In this document: positions 1 to 8,455 of the stretch, piece after piece
Position numbering within the stretch: the stretch's first letter is position 1
How the letters are laid out: every line of letters begins with the position of its first letter
Source: Morganella sibonii
GTDB taxonomy: Bacteria; Pseudomonadota; Gammaproteobacteria; Enterobacterales; Enterobacteriaceae
Direction: 5' to 3' (one strand)
NCBI RefSeq assembly: GCF_040560245.1
Contig: NZ_JAKMWP010000010.1
DNA length: 64,000 bases
Notes under the pieces: model-generated
Database searches by the model: none
Told to the model about the DNA's origin: nothing
Seen by the model: only the letters and a program-made list of their open reading frames with translations
Made by a program: the position numbers and the translations under genes

Positions 1-183
1 TTCGGAAGCAGATAGGCTTTGCTGTTGCTTACTGCGCCAAGCGTAAAGCTGTGATTCGTAAAGGCCAAGTTCACGGGAAGCGGCGGCTACACCGATACGT
101 TCAGCCAGGTTCAGGGCTTCCTGGCGAAATTCGGGCGTATATTGCTTACGGGGTTGCTTAGTGGTTAATACTTTTTTTGTCAT
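1..183 (-). CDS. IS3-family transposase OrfA, N-terminal part (partial)
   Basis: The first 61 codons of OrfA begin at an ATG at 181-183 with AGAGGTG upstream. The product starts MTKKVLTTKQPRKQYTPEF and continues into the helix-turn-helix of the HTH_8/HTH_29-like transposase group (the stretch LAERIGVAAASRELGLYESQ followed by an LYAWR motif). In IS3 elements OrfA binds the terminal repeats and is fused to OrfB (DDE integrase domain) by programmed -1 frameshifting. OrfB would lie beyond position 1, so activity cannot be judged. Confidence 0.85.
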   Translation of the reverse strand, partial: MTKKVLTTKQPRKQYTPEFRQEALNLAERIGVAAASRELGLYESQLYAWRSKQQQSLSASE

Positions 184-222
184 ATGAGTCACCTCTGGTA
201 AAGAGTTTACTCACTTAGCTGC

Positions 223-248
223 GTGTCCACTATTGCTGGGTAAGATCA
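223..248 (-). repeat. Terminal inverted repeat of the IS3-family element
   Basis: The 26 bp at 223-248 read on the minus strand TGATCTTACCCAGCAATAGT then GGACAC, the kind of terminus found in IS3-group elements that start with TGA or TGT. The border at 248 is inferred from where IS-like sequence stops and the neighbouring reading frame begins. Confidence 0.7.
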
Positions 249-773
249 ATATTCTTCTTTGAATATCAATTCAACCACGCGGTAAGCTAATGAAAACACG
301 ATCGCAAACCGGGTTGCTCCCGCTGAGACTGCCCCCATTCCCTGAGTGCCTACGCCCATGTATAAAATGCGGGGATTATCAGCCAAATACCGGGTTGCAT
401 TCAGATAGGCTCTTACACCTGGGTGTCCTGATAACCGAATATAAGTATTACCATTCGGTCCGGTATACTCAATTGCTGTTATATTGAAATTCCTGAACTC
501 ATTTATTATTCTTGTAACCCTGTGTGCCTCATACAGGTTTCCGGAATAATTTGAAATAAAATCACCAATACCAAATAATGTATCTTCAGGGGATGTGAAA
601 GGGGTCGGTGTGATTTGATTTTTTAAAACATACTCAGCTTCTTCAATAGTAATTACTGCCGCAACGTTATCATCATCTTCTGTCTCATCGAGTATTCTTT
701 TGATTTGGCTGTAATTGATATATGCATTAGCTTTATCCCAATCAATTACATTCGTTTCGTAAATGTACCCCAT
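246..773 (-). CDS. Unidentified protein, C-terminus cut by IS insertion
   Basis: 175 codons from an ATG at 771-773 with AAGG upstream (minus strand). I do not recognise the family. The N-terminal two thirds are hydrophilic and acidic (an EDDD cluster near residue 32); the last ~35 residues contain a glycine/alanine-rich hydrophobic stretch that could span a membrane. There is no signal peptide. The stop codon TGA at 246-248 is formed by the first three bases of the IS element, so the native C-terminus has probably been lost and this is a truncated gene. Nothing next to it suggests a function. Confidence 0.6.
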   Translation of the reverse strand: MGYIYETNVIDWDKANAYINYSQIKRILDETEDDDNVAAVITIEEAEYVLKNQITPTPFTSPEDTLFGIGDFISNYSGNLYEAHRVTRIINEFRNFNITAIEYTGPNGNTYIRLSGHPGVRAYLNATRYLADNPRILYMGVGTQGMGAVSAGATRFAIVFSLAYRVVELIFKEEY

Positions 774-1016
774 TTCAACACCTTCTGAGATTAATTTAGG
801 TTAGGGTAATAAAGTTTTCATTGATATGCAATTCTGAATACGTCGGTAATCCGAAGAAATGACTGAAAGACTATTTCTAACCCAATATTTTCAATTGATT
901 AAATATGGAGTTGTTTTTGTTTTTTAAACATCGACGAGATAATTATGTTATACATGAAAAAAATAGTAAGTACCCCCTATAGTCGTGTCAGTCATTGCAG
1001 CGGTAATATTATTTCC

Positions 1017-1889
1017 TCACACCTTAAACACCTGCTTACGATGCCAGCCGATGTATTGTTCTGCCGGCCATAAGGATTCATCATGCGGAAGATGCAATAA
1101 CTGTCCGTTTCGCTGCCAGAACAGGTTGTCGACGACAGGGCTGCGGCTGACACCGGCGGAGATACGGATAGTCAGATTCTCATCTAATCCGAATGCGCCC
1201 ATATCAAACGCATCGTGGTGAAGAGAGCATAACGCCAGACCATTGTGTACCACACACGGACCGCCGTAGGCTTTCCAGTGAATATGCGCGGCTTCAATAC
1301 CCACCAGCGCACCATCCAGGCGGAGGTCATAACCGCAGAAAGCGCATCGGGAGTGATAAGCCCGTAGTATGATGTCTCTGAAATGCGGGTCGCGGTTTTT
1401 TGTCCGGTCAACAAAATCCAGACCAAGTTGGTTGGCAAGTATCCTCTGAACACTTTCCGGAAAACGGTTTGTCAGAATCTGCTGGGCCAGCTTATCAATT
1501 AATTCCGGATGTTCACGTAATTGCCGGTAAGCGGCTTCATCAAAGCCACCGGATACGTGATTATCAATCAACTCTTTTTTTGTCGGCTGTGTGTTACCTC
1601 TGCGGGGTTTACAATCCTCTGCATCAGTAATTTCCCAGAAACCATCACTTCTTAAACGCCAGAAAGGCATATTAGGATAATCAGTGCGTCGCTTAGGGCC
1701 AAATTCTCTCAGCAGACGGGTCAGTGGTTCGTGTATTTCCCGGCCATAATTAAACAAACGAGGATGGCCCGCCTTATACTGAGAAAGTACATACAGCAGC
1801 AATAAGGGTTTATGTGGGGCGCATACGTCACCCTGGCGCCATACCGATACGTTGGCGATAGCGGATTGCAACGTTTCAAGAGATATCAT
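1017..1889 (-). CDS. HNH restriction endonuclease, phosphorothioated-DNA-dependent (type IV) family
   Basis: 290 residues. Residues 1-90 match the layout of the sulfur-binding domain of ScoMcrA/SprMcrA-type enzymes: a CAPHKPLLLLYVL segment (23-35), EPLTRLLREFGP (54-65) and PFWRLRSDGFWEI (75-87). The C-terminal half is an HNH nuclease: CxxC at C182/C185, a conserved AH at 201-202, N216, C221 and the HH pair at 224-225, with the paired cysteines probably binding structural zinc. Family members cut DNA that carries phosphorothioate linkages made by Dnd-type systems and so restrict foreign modified DNA. No dnd genes are in the window, as expected for a stand-alone type IV enzyme. The gene is flanked by AT-rich DNA. 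Family assignment comes from motif memory, not a search. Confidence 0.75.
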   Translation of the reverse strand: MISLETLQSAIANVSVWRQGDVCAPHKPLLLLYVLSQYKAGHPRLFNYGREIHEPLTRLLREFGPKRRTDYPNMPFWRLRSDGFWEITDAEDCKPRRGNTQPTKKELIDNHVSGGFDEAAYRQLREHPELIDKLAQQILTNRFPESVQRILANQLGLDFVDRTKNRDPHFRDIILRAYHSRCAFCGYDLRLDGALVGIEAAHIHWKAYGGPCVVHNGLALCSLHHDAFDMGAFGLDENLTIRISAGVSRSPVVDNLFWQRNGQLLHLPHDESLWPAEQYIGWHRKQVFKV

Positions 1890-2003
1890 AAGGGAATGAA
1901 CCGGGTAACATAATTATATAACTGCGATCATGCTCGTAAAACCGGTGAATTTCAATGGAGGGTGTCACGTTAATAAGAGGAAAAGACTGATGTTTTTGTC
2001 TGG

Positions 2004-2219
2004 TTACACATGCACAAACATCAAACTCACCGACATTATAAGCGACACATAAGCAGCCATAAAAATATAGGGTGTTATTAACAGGAGTGATAACAGAAAC
2101 AATATAATACGTAAAAGCCGGTCAGATGAGATGGATGAAAGCCAGAGGATGAACAGGGAGGCGATAAAAATCACTGTGATATCAATGTATTTGTATACAG
2201 AAAAAATAGTATCGGCCAA
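2004..2219 (-). CDS. Small hydrophobic membrane protein, unknown
   Basis: 71 residues, almost entirely hydrophobic after residue 10, with two or three predicted membrane segments (about 12-28, 34-52 and 54-70). The start is a TTG at 2217-2219, preceded by GGGAG eight bases upstream, a good ribosome-binding site; there is no in-frame ATG nearby. I do not recognise it. It lies between the HNH gene and the autotransporter terminator with no evident partner. The good Shine-Dalgarno sequence and coherent hydrophobicity argue that it is real, but it could be spurious. Confidence 0.45.
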   Translation of the reverse strand: MADTIFSVYKYIDITVIFIASLFILWLSSISSDRLLRIILFLLSLLLITPYIFMAAYVSLIMSVSLMFVHV

Positions 2220-2394
2220 TATAATTTCTCCCGGATGATTATTATTCCGTTGTCATCCTTAACATACTCAAAAATTGAAATTTTTCAATGTATTCAAAGC
2301 GTTCGCTGTTACGAAAATTATAATAATTTCAATAGAATATTGATTATATTTACCGCATTGATATCTGCTGTAAACCAGACTTCCTCTGAAAACA

Positions 2395-2424
2395 AAAAAG
2401 ACGAAGATCCCTCTTCGTCTTTTT
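2395..2424 (-). terminator. Rho-independent terminator of the autotransporter gene
   Basis: An 8 bp GC-containing stem (GACGAAGA / TCTTCGTC) extended by A/T pairs, with a 4-base TCCC loop. On the minus strand the stem is followed by a run of T, 20-30 bp past the autotransporter stop. Confidence 0.85.
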
Positions 2425-2443
2425 ACTTACAGCACCTCACAGA

Positions 2444-5314
2444 TTAAAAGCTGAAACGGTATCCGCCGTTAATCTGGTACTGATCAAACCGGTTACCTGT
2501 TGAGCTGTCAGCCTCTGCATACAGGGTATGTTTTTTGCTGATATTGGCGCTGATACCCAGCCCGTTGTTCCACCAGTTTCCTTTGAAGCTGTGTGCTTCA
2601 CGGGAGCCGTTCAGTTTATAGTCTGTGTTGCCCTGAAACTCTCTGACAAAACCGGTTTTCAGGTAAACGTTGATCTGGCTGTCACCGGTAGTGGTTTCAT
2701 AGCCAATCAGTGTACCGGCGCGTCCGATGGTGGAATCATAGCTGCCGAGGTCGATTTTCAGGCCGTTGCTGGCGTGAATACCGGCTGAATCCTGATGGCT
2801 GTAAGTCAGCTGTGCCTGTGGTTCGATATAGAAACCATTACCGGCCCGGCTCAGGCTGAATTTCCGGCCTGCTTCCGCGGACACACTGACCCCTGTTGAG
2901 CTGCCGTCGCCGCTGACATTATTGTTCTGGCTGTCCGATACGCTGAATTTATTTTTCAGCCGGGAAACCTTGGCAATACCATCAACATAGAAACCGTTAT
3001 CCGCCATATAAGTGGTGTAAAGCCCCAGATGGTATGAGCGGACAGTGCCGTCCCCGCCACGGTAATCCGGTGACCCTTGGGTTAAGCCTGCAAAGGTACC
3101 GATATACAGCGGTGTATCCGGTGAGATACGTTTATCAAAGCCCAGCTGTGTACCGCCGTAGGTCATGTCAAATCCGCTCATTTTACCGCCGGCAAAGGAA
3201 TTGAATTTACCGCCGAAGCCTCTCAGCCATGCATTATTATCTCCGCCGTTCTGACGCAGATCACCCATGCGCTGCATCAGTGTCTGAGTCTCTGCGTAGT
3301 TAATCAGATAGCCCACGTTCAGGAAATTACCGCCTGCATCCGCTGTGGTGGTGATCGGTGGTTTTGGTTTTTCCGGTTCCGGCTCTGGTTCTGGTTCAGG
3401 ATCGGGGTCCGGGACTACCGGTGGCGGGACATAAGCACCTGATGAGTACAGTTCCCAGTTATTACCGTTTTTGCGCACGTCATACAGATAACCGCCTAAC
3501 TCGACTTCAGACGTTGACGTAAAATTCGCTGCGCCGTCTGCGGTTTCCACAACGGTCAGAATCTCATTACCGGTTGTTGCCAGGCTGCCGCGGTTTAACA
3601 CTGTTAATGAATAATCACCGGCACTGGTGCCGGTTACCACCAGTTTGTCACCGGCGTTATTGACACCATCGCCGTCACCGACAATATCGGTACGCAGTGT
3701 GAATGCGCCGTTGCCGCTGAGATTGGCGATACTCAGTGTTGAGTAACCGGTATCGGACAATCTGTGTGATAAGTCGACAGCGGTATTATTCAGTATCAGA
3801 TTATCAAGGTTGGAATCATCCGTGACATTCCAGCGGCTGTTGTCCATAGTGACATTCAGCAGTCCGCCGTTGACGTTATTGCTGTAGGCGCTCCCGGTCC
3901 ACTGTGAGCCGGAGGCCATATCCATATTGATCAGTCCGCCCCGGGACTGAATGCCGCCGTTGATCAGCATTTTGCCCGTTGCATTAATCCGGCTGGCGGC
4001 ATAGCCGTCATTGTGCTGGGTGGCAATGGCTATCTGATCGGCAGTTGCCATATTGACCGTCAGGTCGCCGGTCAGATCAATCTGACTGTTGGTCATGGCA
4101 TAGACACCACGCGTTCCGGCGGCACCTGTTACCGTGATGTTTTCACCGGTCATGACACCGCCGCCCAGTGCCCATAATCCCAGCGCCAGGCTTCCGTTAC
4201 GATCAACGGTAATATCGGTGTTTTTCAGGTTGATTTTAGCACCGGAGAACTGTGCTGACGCACCGTAAGAGCCTCCGGAGAAAATGGTATTACGGTTATC
4301 CGCCGTACCGGTAAAGTTGATGGTCGTACCTGAGCCGTTGGTGACCAGACCACCGCCCAGTTCAGAATACATATGGCTGCCGGCACCGATATTGGCGGTT
4401 CCGCCGCGAACTTCCAGCGCGTTGGCATTACTTCCGCGGGCGATAATTGTCAGGGCATCTGCTTTGATATCACCAAAGCTCCAGATACCGTGAGCGTTAT
4501 CGCCGTTGGTCATAATTTTGCTGTCAGTACCCAGATCAACAATCGAGTTTCTCTGGATATTCATGCCGTATGCACTTGAACCCTGTGCATCGATAGTCAG
4601 GTTGGTGGCAGTAAAATAGGCGGGGCCATTGGATGCGGTGCCGTTCAGTCCGTCGATACGAATACCATAGCTTCCGCTGCCGTTGGTTTTTATCGTACTG
4701 CCACTGCCCAGATTAACTTTACTGCCGTAGTCTGCGATAGACAGGCCGGTGCCGCTGTTACCTTTGGTTTCAATAGAGAGGCGATCGGCAGTCAGAACAG
4801 AGGCATTACTGACAACCACGCCGCTTGCCATACCATTACCGGTTCCTTCCACTTTTACGCTGCTGCCGGTTCCCAGATTGGCCTCTGCTTTTTTACCGGA
4901 CAGATCAACACCGATAGCACTTTTACCGGTTACATTCACGGATAAGCCATTGGCATTTAATACGCTGCTGTTTCCCTGAATAACCACGCCTTTGGCGTAT
5001 TTGTCCGTATCTGTCACATTCACAGTCACGTTATTGCCGAGATTGATGGTTCCCGATGCATTGTTATAGGAGTTCAGGACACCGTAGGGATTTCCGGATG
5101 CATCCCCGGTATCACCGGTGATCCGGTCACCATCGTTAACCGTAATATTGGTGCCGCTCTGACTGCCGATATCCGCAGCCTGTGCTGTCTGTAAACAGAC
5201 CGCCGTACTCAGGCTGAGAAGCCCGGCGGCGGCTAACCAGCCCCGCAGTGAGAGAGCGGTATATCCGGAGTGAGGGGATCGCTGATATCCCCTGATAAAC
5301 AGATTAATATTCAT
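2444..5314 (-). CDS. Classical (type Va) autotransporter adhesin
   Basis: 956 residues from the ATG at 5312-5314, chosen because AAGGA lies five bases before it; an upstream in-frame ATG at 5353 would add 13 residues but lacks a comparable site. The N-terminus has a long signal peptide (SLRGWLAAAGLLSLS region, cleavage near AQA-ADI). The passenger (to about residue 625) is rich in G, N, S and T with repeated patterns such as LGSGSTIKTNGSGSYGI, typical of a right-handed pertactin-like beta-helix. A proline/glutamate linker (about 628-652) leads to the C-terminal beta-barrel ending YRFSF, a normal terminal signature for outer-membrane barrel insertion. An MrpJ-like XRE gene lies 153 bp upstream on the same strand and may be co-transcribed. 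Binding target unknown; no protease triad or passenger enzyme motif seen. Confidence 0.9.
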   Translation of the reverse strand: MNINLFIRGYQRSPHSGYTALSLRGWLAAAGLLSLSTAVCLQTAQAADIGSQSGTNITVNDGDRITGDTGDASGNPYGVLNSYNNASGTINLGNNVTVNVTDTDKYAKGVVIQGNSSVLNANGLSVNVTGKSAIGVDLSGKKAEANLGTGSSVKVEGTGNGMASGVVVSNASVLTADRLSIETKGNSGTGLSIADYGSKVNLGSGSTIKTNGSGSYGIRIDGLNGTASNGPAYFTATNLTIDAQGSSAYGMNIQRNSIVDLGTDSKIMTNGDNAHGIWSFGDIKADALTIIARGSNANALEVRGGTANIGAGSHMYSELGGGLVTNGSGTTINFTGTADNRNTIFSGGSYGASAQFSGAKINLKNTDITVDRNGSLALGLWALGGGVMTGENITVTGAAGTRGVYAMTNSQIDLTGDLTVNMATADQIAIATQHNDGYAASRINATGKMLINGGIQSRGGLINMDMASGSQWTGSAYSNNVNGGLLNVTMDNSRWNVTDDSNLDNLILNNTAVDLSHRLSDTGYSTLSIANLSGNGAFTLRTDIVGDGDGVNNAGDKLVVTGTSAGDYSLTVLNRGSLATTGNEILTVVETADGAANFTSTSEVELGGYLYDVRKNGNNWELYSSGAYVPPPVVPDPDPEPEPEPEPEKPKPPITTTADAGGNFLNVGYLINYAETQTLMQRMGDLRQNGGDNNAWLRGFGGKFNSFAGGKMSGFDMTYGGTQLGFDKRISPDTPLYIGTFAGLTQGSPDYRGGDGTVRSYHLGLYTTYMADNGFYVDGIAKVSRLKNKFSVSDSQNNNVSGDGSSTGVSVSAEAGRKFSLSRAGNGFYIEPQAQLTYSHQDSAGIHASNGLKIDLGSYDSTIGRAGTLIGYETTTGDSQINVYLKTGFVREFQGNTDYKLNGSREAHSFKGNWWNNGLGISANISKKHTLYAEADSSTGNRFDQYQINGGYRFSF

Positions 5315-5467
5315 AACATTCCTTTTCATAATTTTTATTTTCCAAAAGCACATAAAAATTATGTAAATAAGATATTTTTATTATCATTATTATTGATGTG
5401 AGGCAGGAAGCAGGATGTATCTTCCTGATGCATAACAACAATAATTAACGGACTAATTGGCTGGTAT

Positions 5468-5737
5468 TTACCAGTTCCCGGTGGTGTATTTGCTGAAAAA
5501 GTCATGTTCCGTATCAGATATACGGGTAAAAAATTCAGCAGGTGTTATATTAAATACAGCAAGTATATTAATGAGTGTTGATACCGATATTTCACTCGTG
5601 GCATTTTCATAGCGTGAGATCTGTTGCTGGCTGATTCCCAGTTCCGCGCCGAGATCAACGCCGCTCATTCTTTTTTCTTTACGTAACTTTCGGATCAGTG
5701 CGCCTACATCATGCAGTAATATCTGATTATTTTTCAT
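5468..5737 (-). CDS. XRE-family HTH regulator, MrpJ-like
   Basis: 89 residues from the ATG at 5735-5737 (GGA seven bases upstream); a GTG four codons earlier is possible but overlaps that site. The helix-turn-helix occupies roughly residues 12-65, with the signature LGISQQQISRYENA in the recognition region. The SQQQ(I/V)SRYE core is shared with Proteus mirabilis MrpJ, a fimbria-linked regulator that represses motility, and with the second XRE gene in this window at 54984. It lies directly upstream of the autotransporter and is probably its regulator or a co-transcribed regulator coupling adhesion to motility. The latter is inference from the MrpJ precedent. Confidence 0.8.
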   Translation of the reverse strand: MKNNQILLHDVGALIRKLRKEKRMSGVDLGAELGISQQQISRYENATSEISVSTLINILAVFNITPAEFFTRISDTEHDFFSKYTTGNW

Positions 5738-6654
5738 AATAGATTCCACTCACCGAGCCATAACAGGATTCAGGTGTGATGTGTTTACTTATATGACAGC
5801 GGTGCTGATTCAGCAGGGAGCAATATTAATTAACGCAAAAACAAAAATCGCAATATCCTGTAATAAATTATTACAAATACGGATGTAATAATATTAATTG
5901 CAGTTACCCGTCTGCTGCGTATAAATAATTACCATCTGGTAATGAAATATACAAGACATGTGAAAACATAAAAAATTGTTATTAACGATCGATACCTCAC
6001 TTATGATAGATAAAAACTATCACCAATTGATTATTGATCGGTTTTAGCGATCTTTTACATATTGTCTGAGTAAGTAAATACCCCTGATTTATGTTTTTTA
6101 TTTTGAATTTTTTGTATTTAATTTAATTAGTTACTTTTATTTTTGGGATTTATCGTGAAACGAGAAGGAGACAAAACCACGGTTCGGGTTTTCCGGATCG
6201 CGCCGGTAAAAGTGTGACACTTTTCACACAAATGCTTACACTTTTCTTTCCGGATTAGGCAGATCATTTATCTGATGTTTACCGTATGACGTGTTTTTTC
6301 TGGCGTTATTGGCTTTTTATATAGTAACCGGCGACATTCTTCACTATGACGGAGCGGAATCCGGCTTCTTATGCTTTTCAGGGCCCGGAATCTGTATTTT
6401 ATGCTGTATTTATTCCCCTGGAAATTTTGTTTTCACCGGCAGATAAATAACAATTAAATACGGATTTTATTGTGTTTTTTGATTAGTTAAAAATGCGTAT
6501 TTTTGAAGGAAATAATATGGTGTAATGTGATAGTAGTAAGTATTGCAATATATCTTTTTAACGGGTTTTTATCTTTACTGATATTTTTATTTATTTAACG
6601 GGGATGCAGCATATCTATCGTGGTTATATCCGGAAAGGATATTTACCTGTATAT
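5738..6654. other. AT-rich 0.9 kb region without genes, upstream of XRE-autotransporter unit
   Basis: No convincing coding frame. It should hold the promoter of the minus-strand XRE/autotransporter unit. The only notable structure is a cluster of three GATC sites between 5987 and 6052 (separate entry). The remainder, 6060-6654, is AT-rich with scattered T runs and nothing I can assign. Confidence 0.6.
5987..6057 (-). promoter_or_regulatory. Candidate Dam/OxyR- or Lrp-type switch region (three GATC sites)
   Basis: GATC occurs at 5987-5990, 6036-6039 and 6049-6052. The last lies in CGATCTTTTA (6048-6057), which as I recall it is the GATC-box sequence of Pap-family phase-variable pilus promoters. 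Between them, ATAG-N7-CTAT at 6006-6020 is a full half-site of the OxyR consensus, followed at correct N7 spacing by degraded quarter-sites. It lies about 250-320 bp upstream of the XRE start. OxyR/Dam competition controls the E. coli autotransporter gene agn43, so the parallel is reasonable, but the match is partial. Confidence 0.35.
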
Positions 6655-6969
6655 TTACTTTTCTGTTAGCCAGTGATTACGGGTATTTTCTGTTTGTGGT
6701 AATACATCTTTCTGACTTTGTTTTTCTGCCGGAGAAGTATTATGCGTATTTTCCGGTAATGGCGTCAGTGTGGCTGTAACATAAGTGACCCAGCCGACTC
6801 TGGCGCTGGTTATCTGATATCCGGTACCGGCTTTTTCTGCCTGACGGGCTATTTTGGCTTCTGCGTCAGATAATGTATCCCCCCAGGCGGTAACCGTTTG
6901 TGCAAAGCCGGAAGCGGAAATAAAAAGCAACACCGGGAATGCGATTATTTTCAGGGTATTCATTATCAT
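6655..6969 (-). CDS. Small exported protein, possibly YdgH/BhsA/McbA (DUF1471)-like
   Basis: 104 residues from the ATG at 6967-6969, with GAGG about five bases upstream. A signal peptide ends near SGFAQ-TVTAW (residue 24). The following ~45 residues (LSDAEAKIARQAEKAG then YQITSARVGWVTYVTATL) resemble the alpha/beta pattern of small periplasmic DUF1471 proteins involved in stress and biofilm responses, although the match is weak. The last 35 residues are polar, low complexity and probably disordered. It is monocistronic between the AT-rich region and the GST gene. Confidence 0.55.
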   Translation of the reverse strand: MIMNTLKIIAFPVLLFISASGFAQTVTAWGDTLSDAEAKIARQAEKAGTGYQITSARVGWVTYVTATLTPLPENTHNTSPAEKQSQKDVLPQTENTRNHWLTEK

Positions 6970-7101
6970 TATTTCCTCTGCCGGATTGTTATCAGAATTA
7001 TATTACTGAGGAAACTGTACTGCGGATAAACGGTAAAAGAAAGTACAGAAATGGCGGATACTGAGTTTTAGTATCCGCCGTATAACGGGGTATTGCTGTG
7101 A

Positions 7102-7701
7102 TTATTCTGAGAAGGCAGCGGCAAATGCCGGATTTAACGTCAGGCTGTCTAAATACCTTTTCATCACCGGAGAAATAGTAATTAAGTCATGTTTGGCCAG
7201 GAACATCAGGAAATAGCCGGTATAAACGTCAACGGCGGTCATGGTATTACCGCATAAATACGGAGCGGCATCAGCCAGGCCGGTTTCCAGGCAGGCCATT
7301 ACACGGTCAAAGGAACCGAACCCTGACATTTTCTGTTCTTCTTCTGTCAGTATCTGTCCCATCTCTTTGGCGGTGAAGGCTGCTTCAACCGGACCGGCGG
7401 TGAACAGGAACCAGCGGTAATAGGTGCCACGCTCCGGAGCATCAATCGCCGGTGCAAAGCCTTTTTCGATAAATTTATCGGCAAGATACATGCAGATAGC
7501 GGCTGTTTCAGTAATAACACGGTCGCCGTCGGTTAATGCGGGGACTTTGCCCATCGGGTTGATAGCCAGATATTCCGGGGTATGCATATCGGCACCATAA
7601 TCGAGTTCCACGCGCTGATACGGCACATCCAGAATTTTCAGAAATAAATCAACGGTATTCCCGCGTGACATTGCATTGGTATAAAGTGTCAGTCCGCTCA
7701 T
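7102..7701 (-). CDS. Glutathione S-transferase family protein
   Basis: 199 residues, normal GST length. The N-terminal thioredoxin-like domain (1-80) has LYTNAMSRGNTVDLFLK with a serine in the usual catalytic position, the cis-proline motif GKVPAL and the TETAAICMYLAD helix that binds the glutathione gamma-glutamyl group. The all-helical C-terminal domain (90-199) has the N-capping-type TAVDVYTGY segment. It probably conjugates or reduces electrophiles in the cytosol; the substrate is unknown. It lies 49 bp downstream of a WYL-domain regulator on the same strand, which may control it. Confidence 0.85.
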   Translation of the reverse strand: MSGLTLYTNAMSRGNTVDLFLKILDVPYQRVELDYGADMHTPEYLAINPMGKVPALTDGDRVITETAAICMYLADKFIEKGFAPAIDAPERGTYYRWFLFTAGPVEAAFTAKEMGQILTEEEQKMSGFGSFDRVMACLETGLADAAPYLCGNTMTAVDVYTGYFLMFLAKHDLITISPVMKRYLDSLTLNPAFAAAFSE

Positions 7702-7750
7702 GATGTTCTCCTGTTTAGTGTGTTGAGCATCATCATAAGCGGGGGGAGTG

Positions 7751-8449
7751 TCAGAATCTGTCAGGAGGGATGCAGAGGACTTCTTTGCGCCAGCGGTCGA
7801 GCAGGTATTTTTTCGGGTATGGCAGTTTGTCGGTTAAAACTTCACAGGATTTGATCCGATCGAGCCGGAAATGCCGGTAACTTTGCCGTAATTCACACCA
7901 GGCGGCGAGAACCTGAACCTCTTTCATATAGCCGATGGCAACCGGCCAGATAACCCGGTGGCTGGTCTGCTCCTCTTTATCCTGATAATGCAGCTTAATT
8001 TTCAGCTCTTCCCGCAGACTGCGGCGTAAGTCCCCGGCGATATTATTATCAACCTGCGTCAGTTGTGAGGCGGGAACAAATAATGTGCTGTCGCTGAATA
8101 CAGCGCGGGATTCATTTTTTACCACCGCATTAATTTTATTTGCCGCGCGGGCAGCGGAGGCTTTCAGTTCATCATCTGCATTACTTTGTACCCAGCGCAA
8201 ACCCAGAATTAAGGCTTCCAGTTCATTGACATCAAATATCATCGGCGGCAGCAGTAATCCGGATTTCATCTGATAACCGAGACCGGCTTCACCGGTAATT
8301 TCAGCACCCTGGCAGCGCAGGGTTTCAATATCCCGGTAAACGGAACGCACACTGATGTGTAATTGCGAAGCGAGAGAATCTGCCGTGACCGGATAGCGGT
8401 TCTCTTTCAGGATCTGTAATAAGGTGAGTAAGCGTTGGGTGCGTGTCAT
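7751..8449 (-). CDS. YafY-type transcriptional regulator (HTH + WYL domain)
   Basis: 232 residues. An N-terminal DeoR/HTH_11 winged helix (residues 1-60; RTQRLLTLLQILKE and the LHISVRSVYRDIETL recognition helix) is followed by a WYL-type domain (about 130-225) that in this family senses ligands or nucleic acids. It sits 49 bp upstream of the GST gene and 6 bp after vsr on the same strand, so transcription from dcm/vsr could extend through it. The ligand is unknown; the GST gene is the likeliest target by position. Confidence 0.8.
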   Translation of the reverse strand: MTRTQRLLTLLQILKENRYPVTADSLASQLHISVRSVYRDIETLRCQGAEITGEAGLGYQMKSGLLLPPMIFDVNELEALILGLRWVQSNADDELKASAARAANKINAVVKNESRAVFSDSTLFVPASQLTQVDNNIAGDLRRSLREELKIKLHYQDKEEQTSHRVIWPVAIGYMKEVQVLAAWCELRQSYRHFRLDRIKSCEVLTDKLPYPKKYLLDRWRKEVLCIPPDRF

Positions 8450-8455
8450 AAGGTA

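Larger units (their letters stand above)
1..248 (-). mobile_element. IS3-family insertion sequence, left end only (runs off window)
   Basis: The minus strand carries a terminal inverted repeat (223-248) followed by the orfA start of an IS3-family transposase, the normal order for the left end of these elements. Only the first 248 bp lie in the window; orfB and the other end are outside. The outermost bases read TGATCTTACC on the minus strand. The target duplication cannot be checked because the far junction is missing. Confidence 0.85.

Noticed and set aside
2235..2447. 70-codon plus-strand frame beside the autotransporter stop
   Set aside because: It runs through the autotransporter terminator hairpin and has no plausible start signal.
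5468..5737. Prophage repressor
   Set aside because: No phage genes are nearby, and the HTH core matches the MrpJ-like protein at the other adhesin locus.
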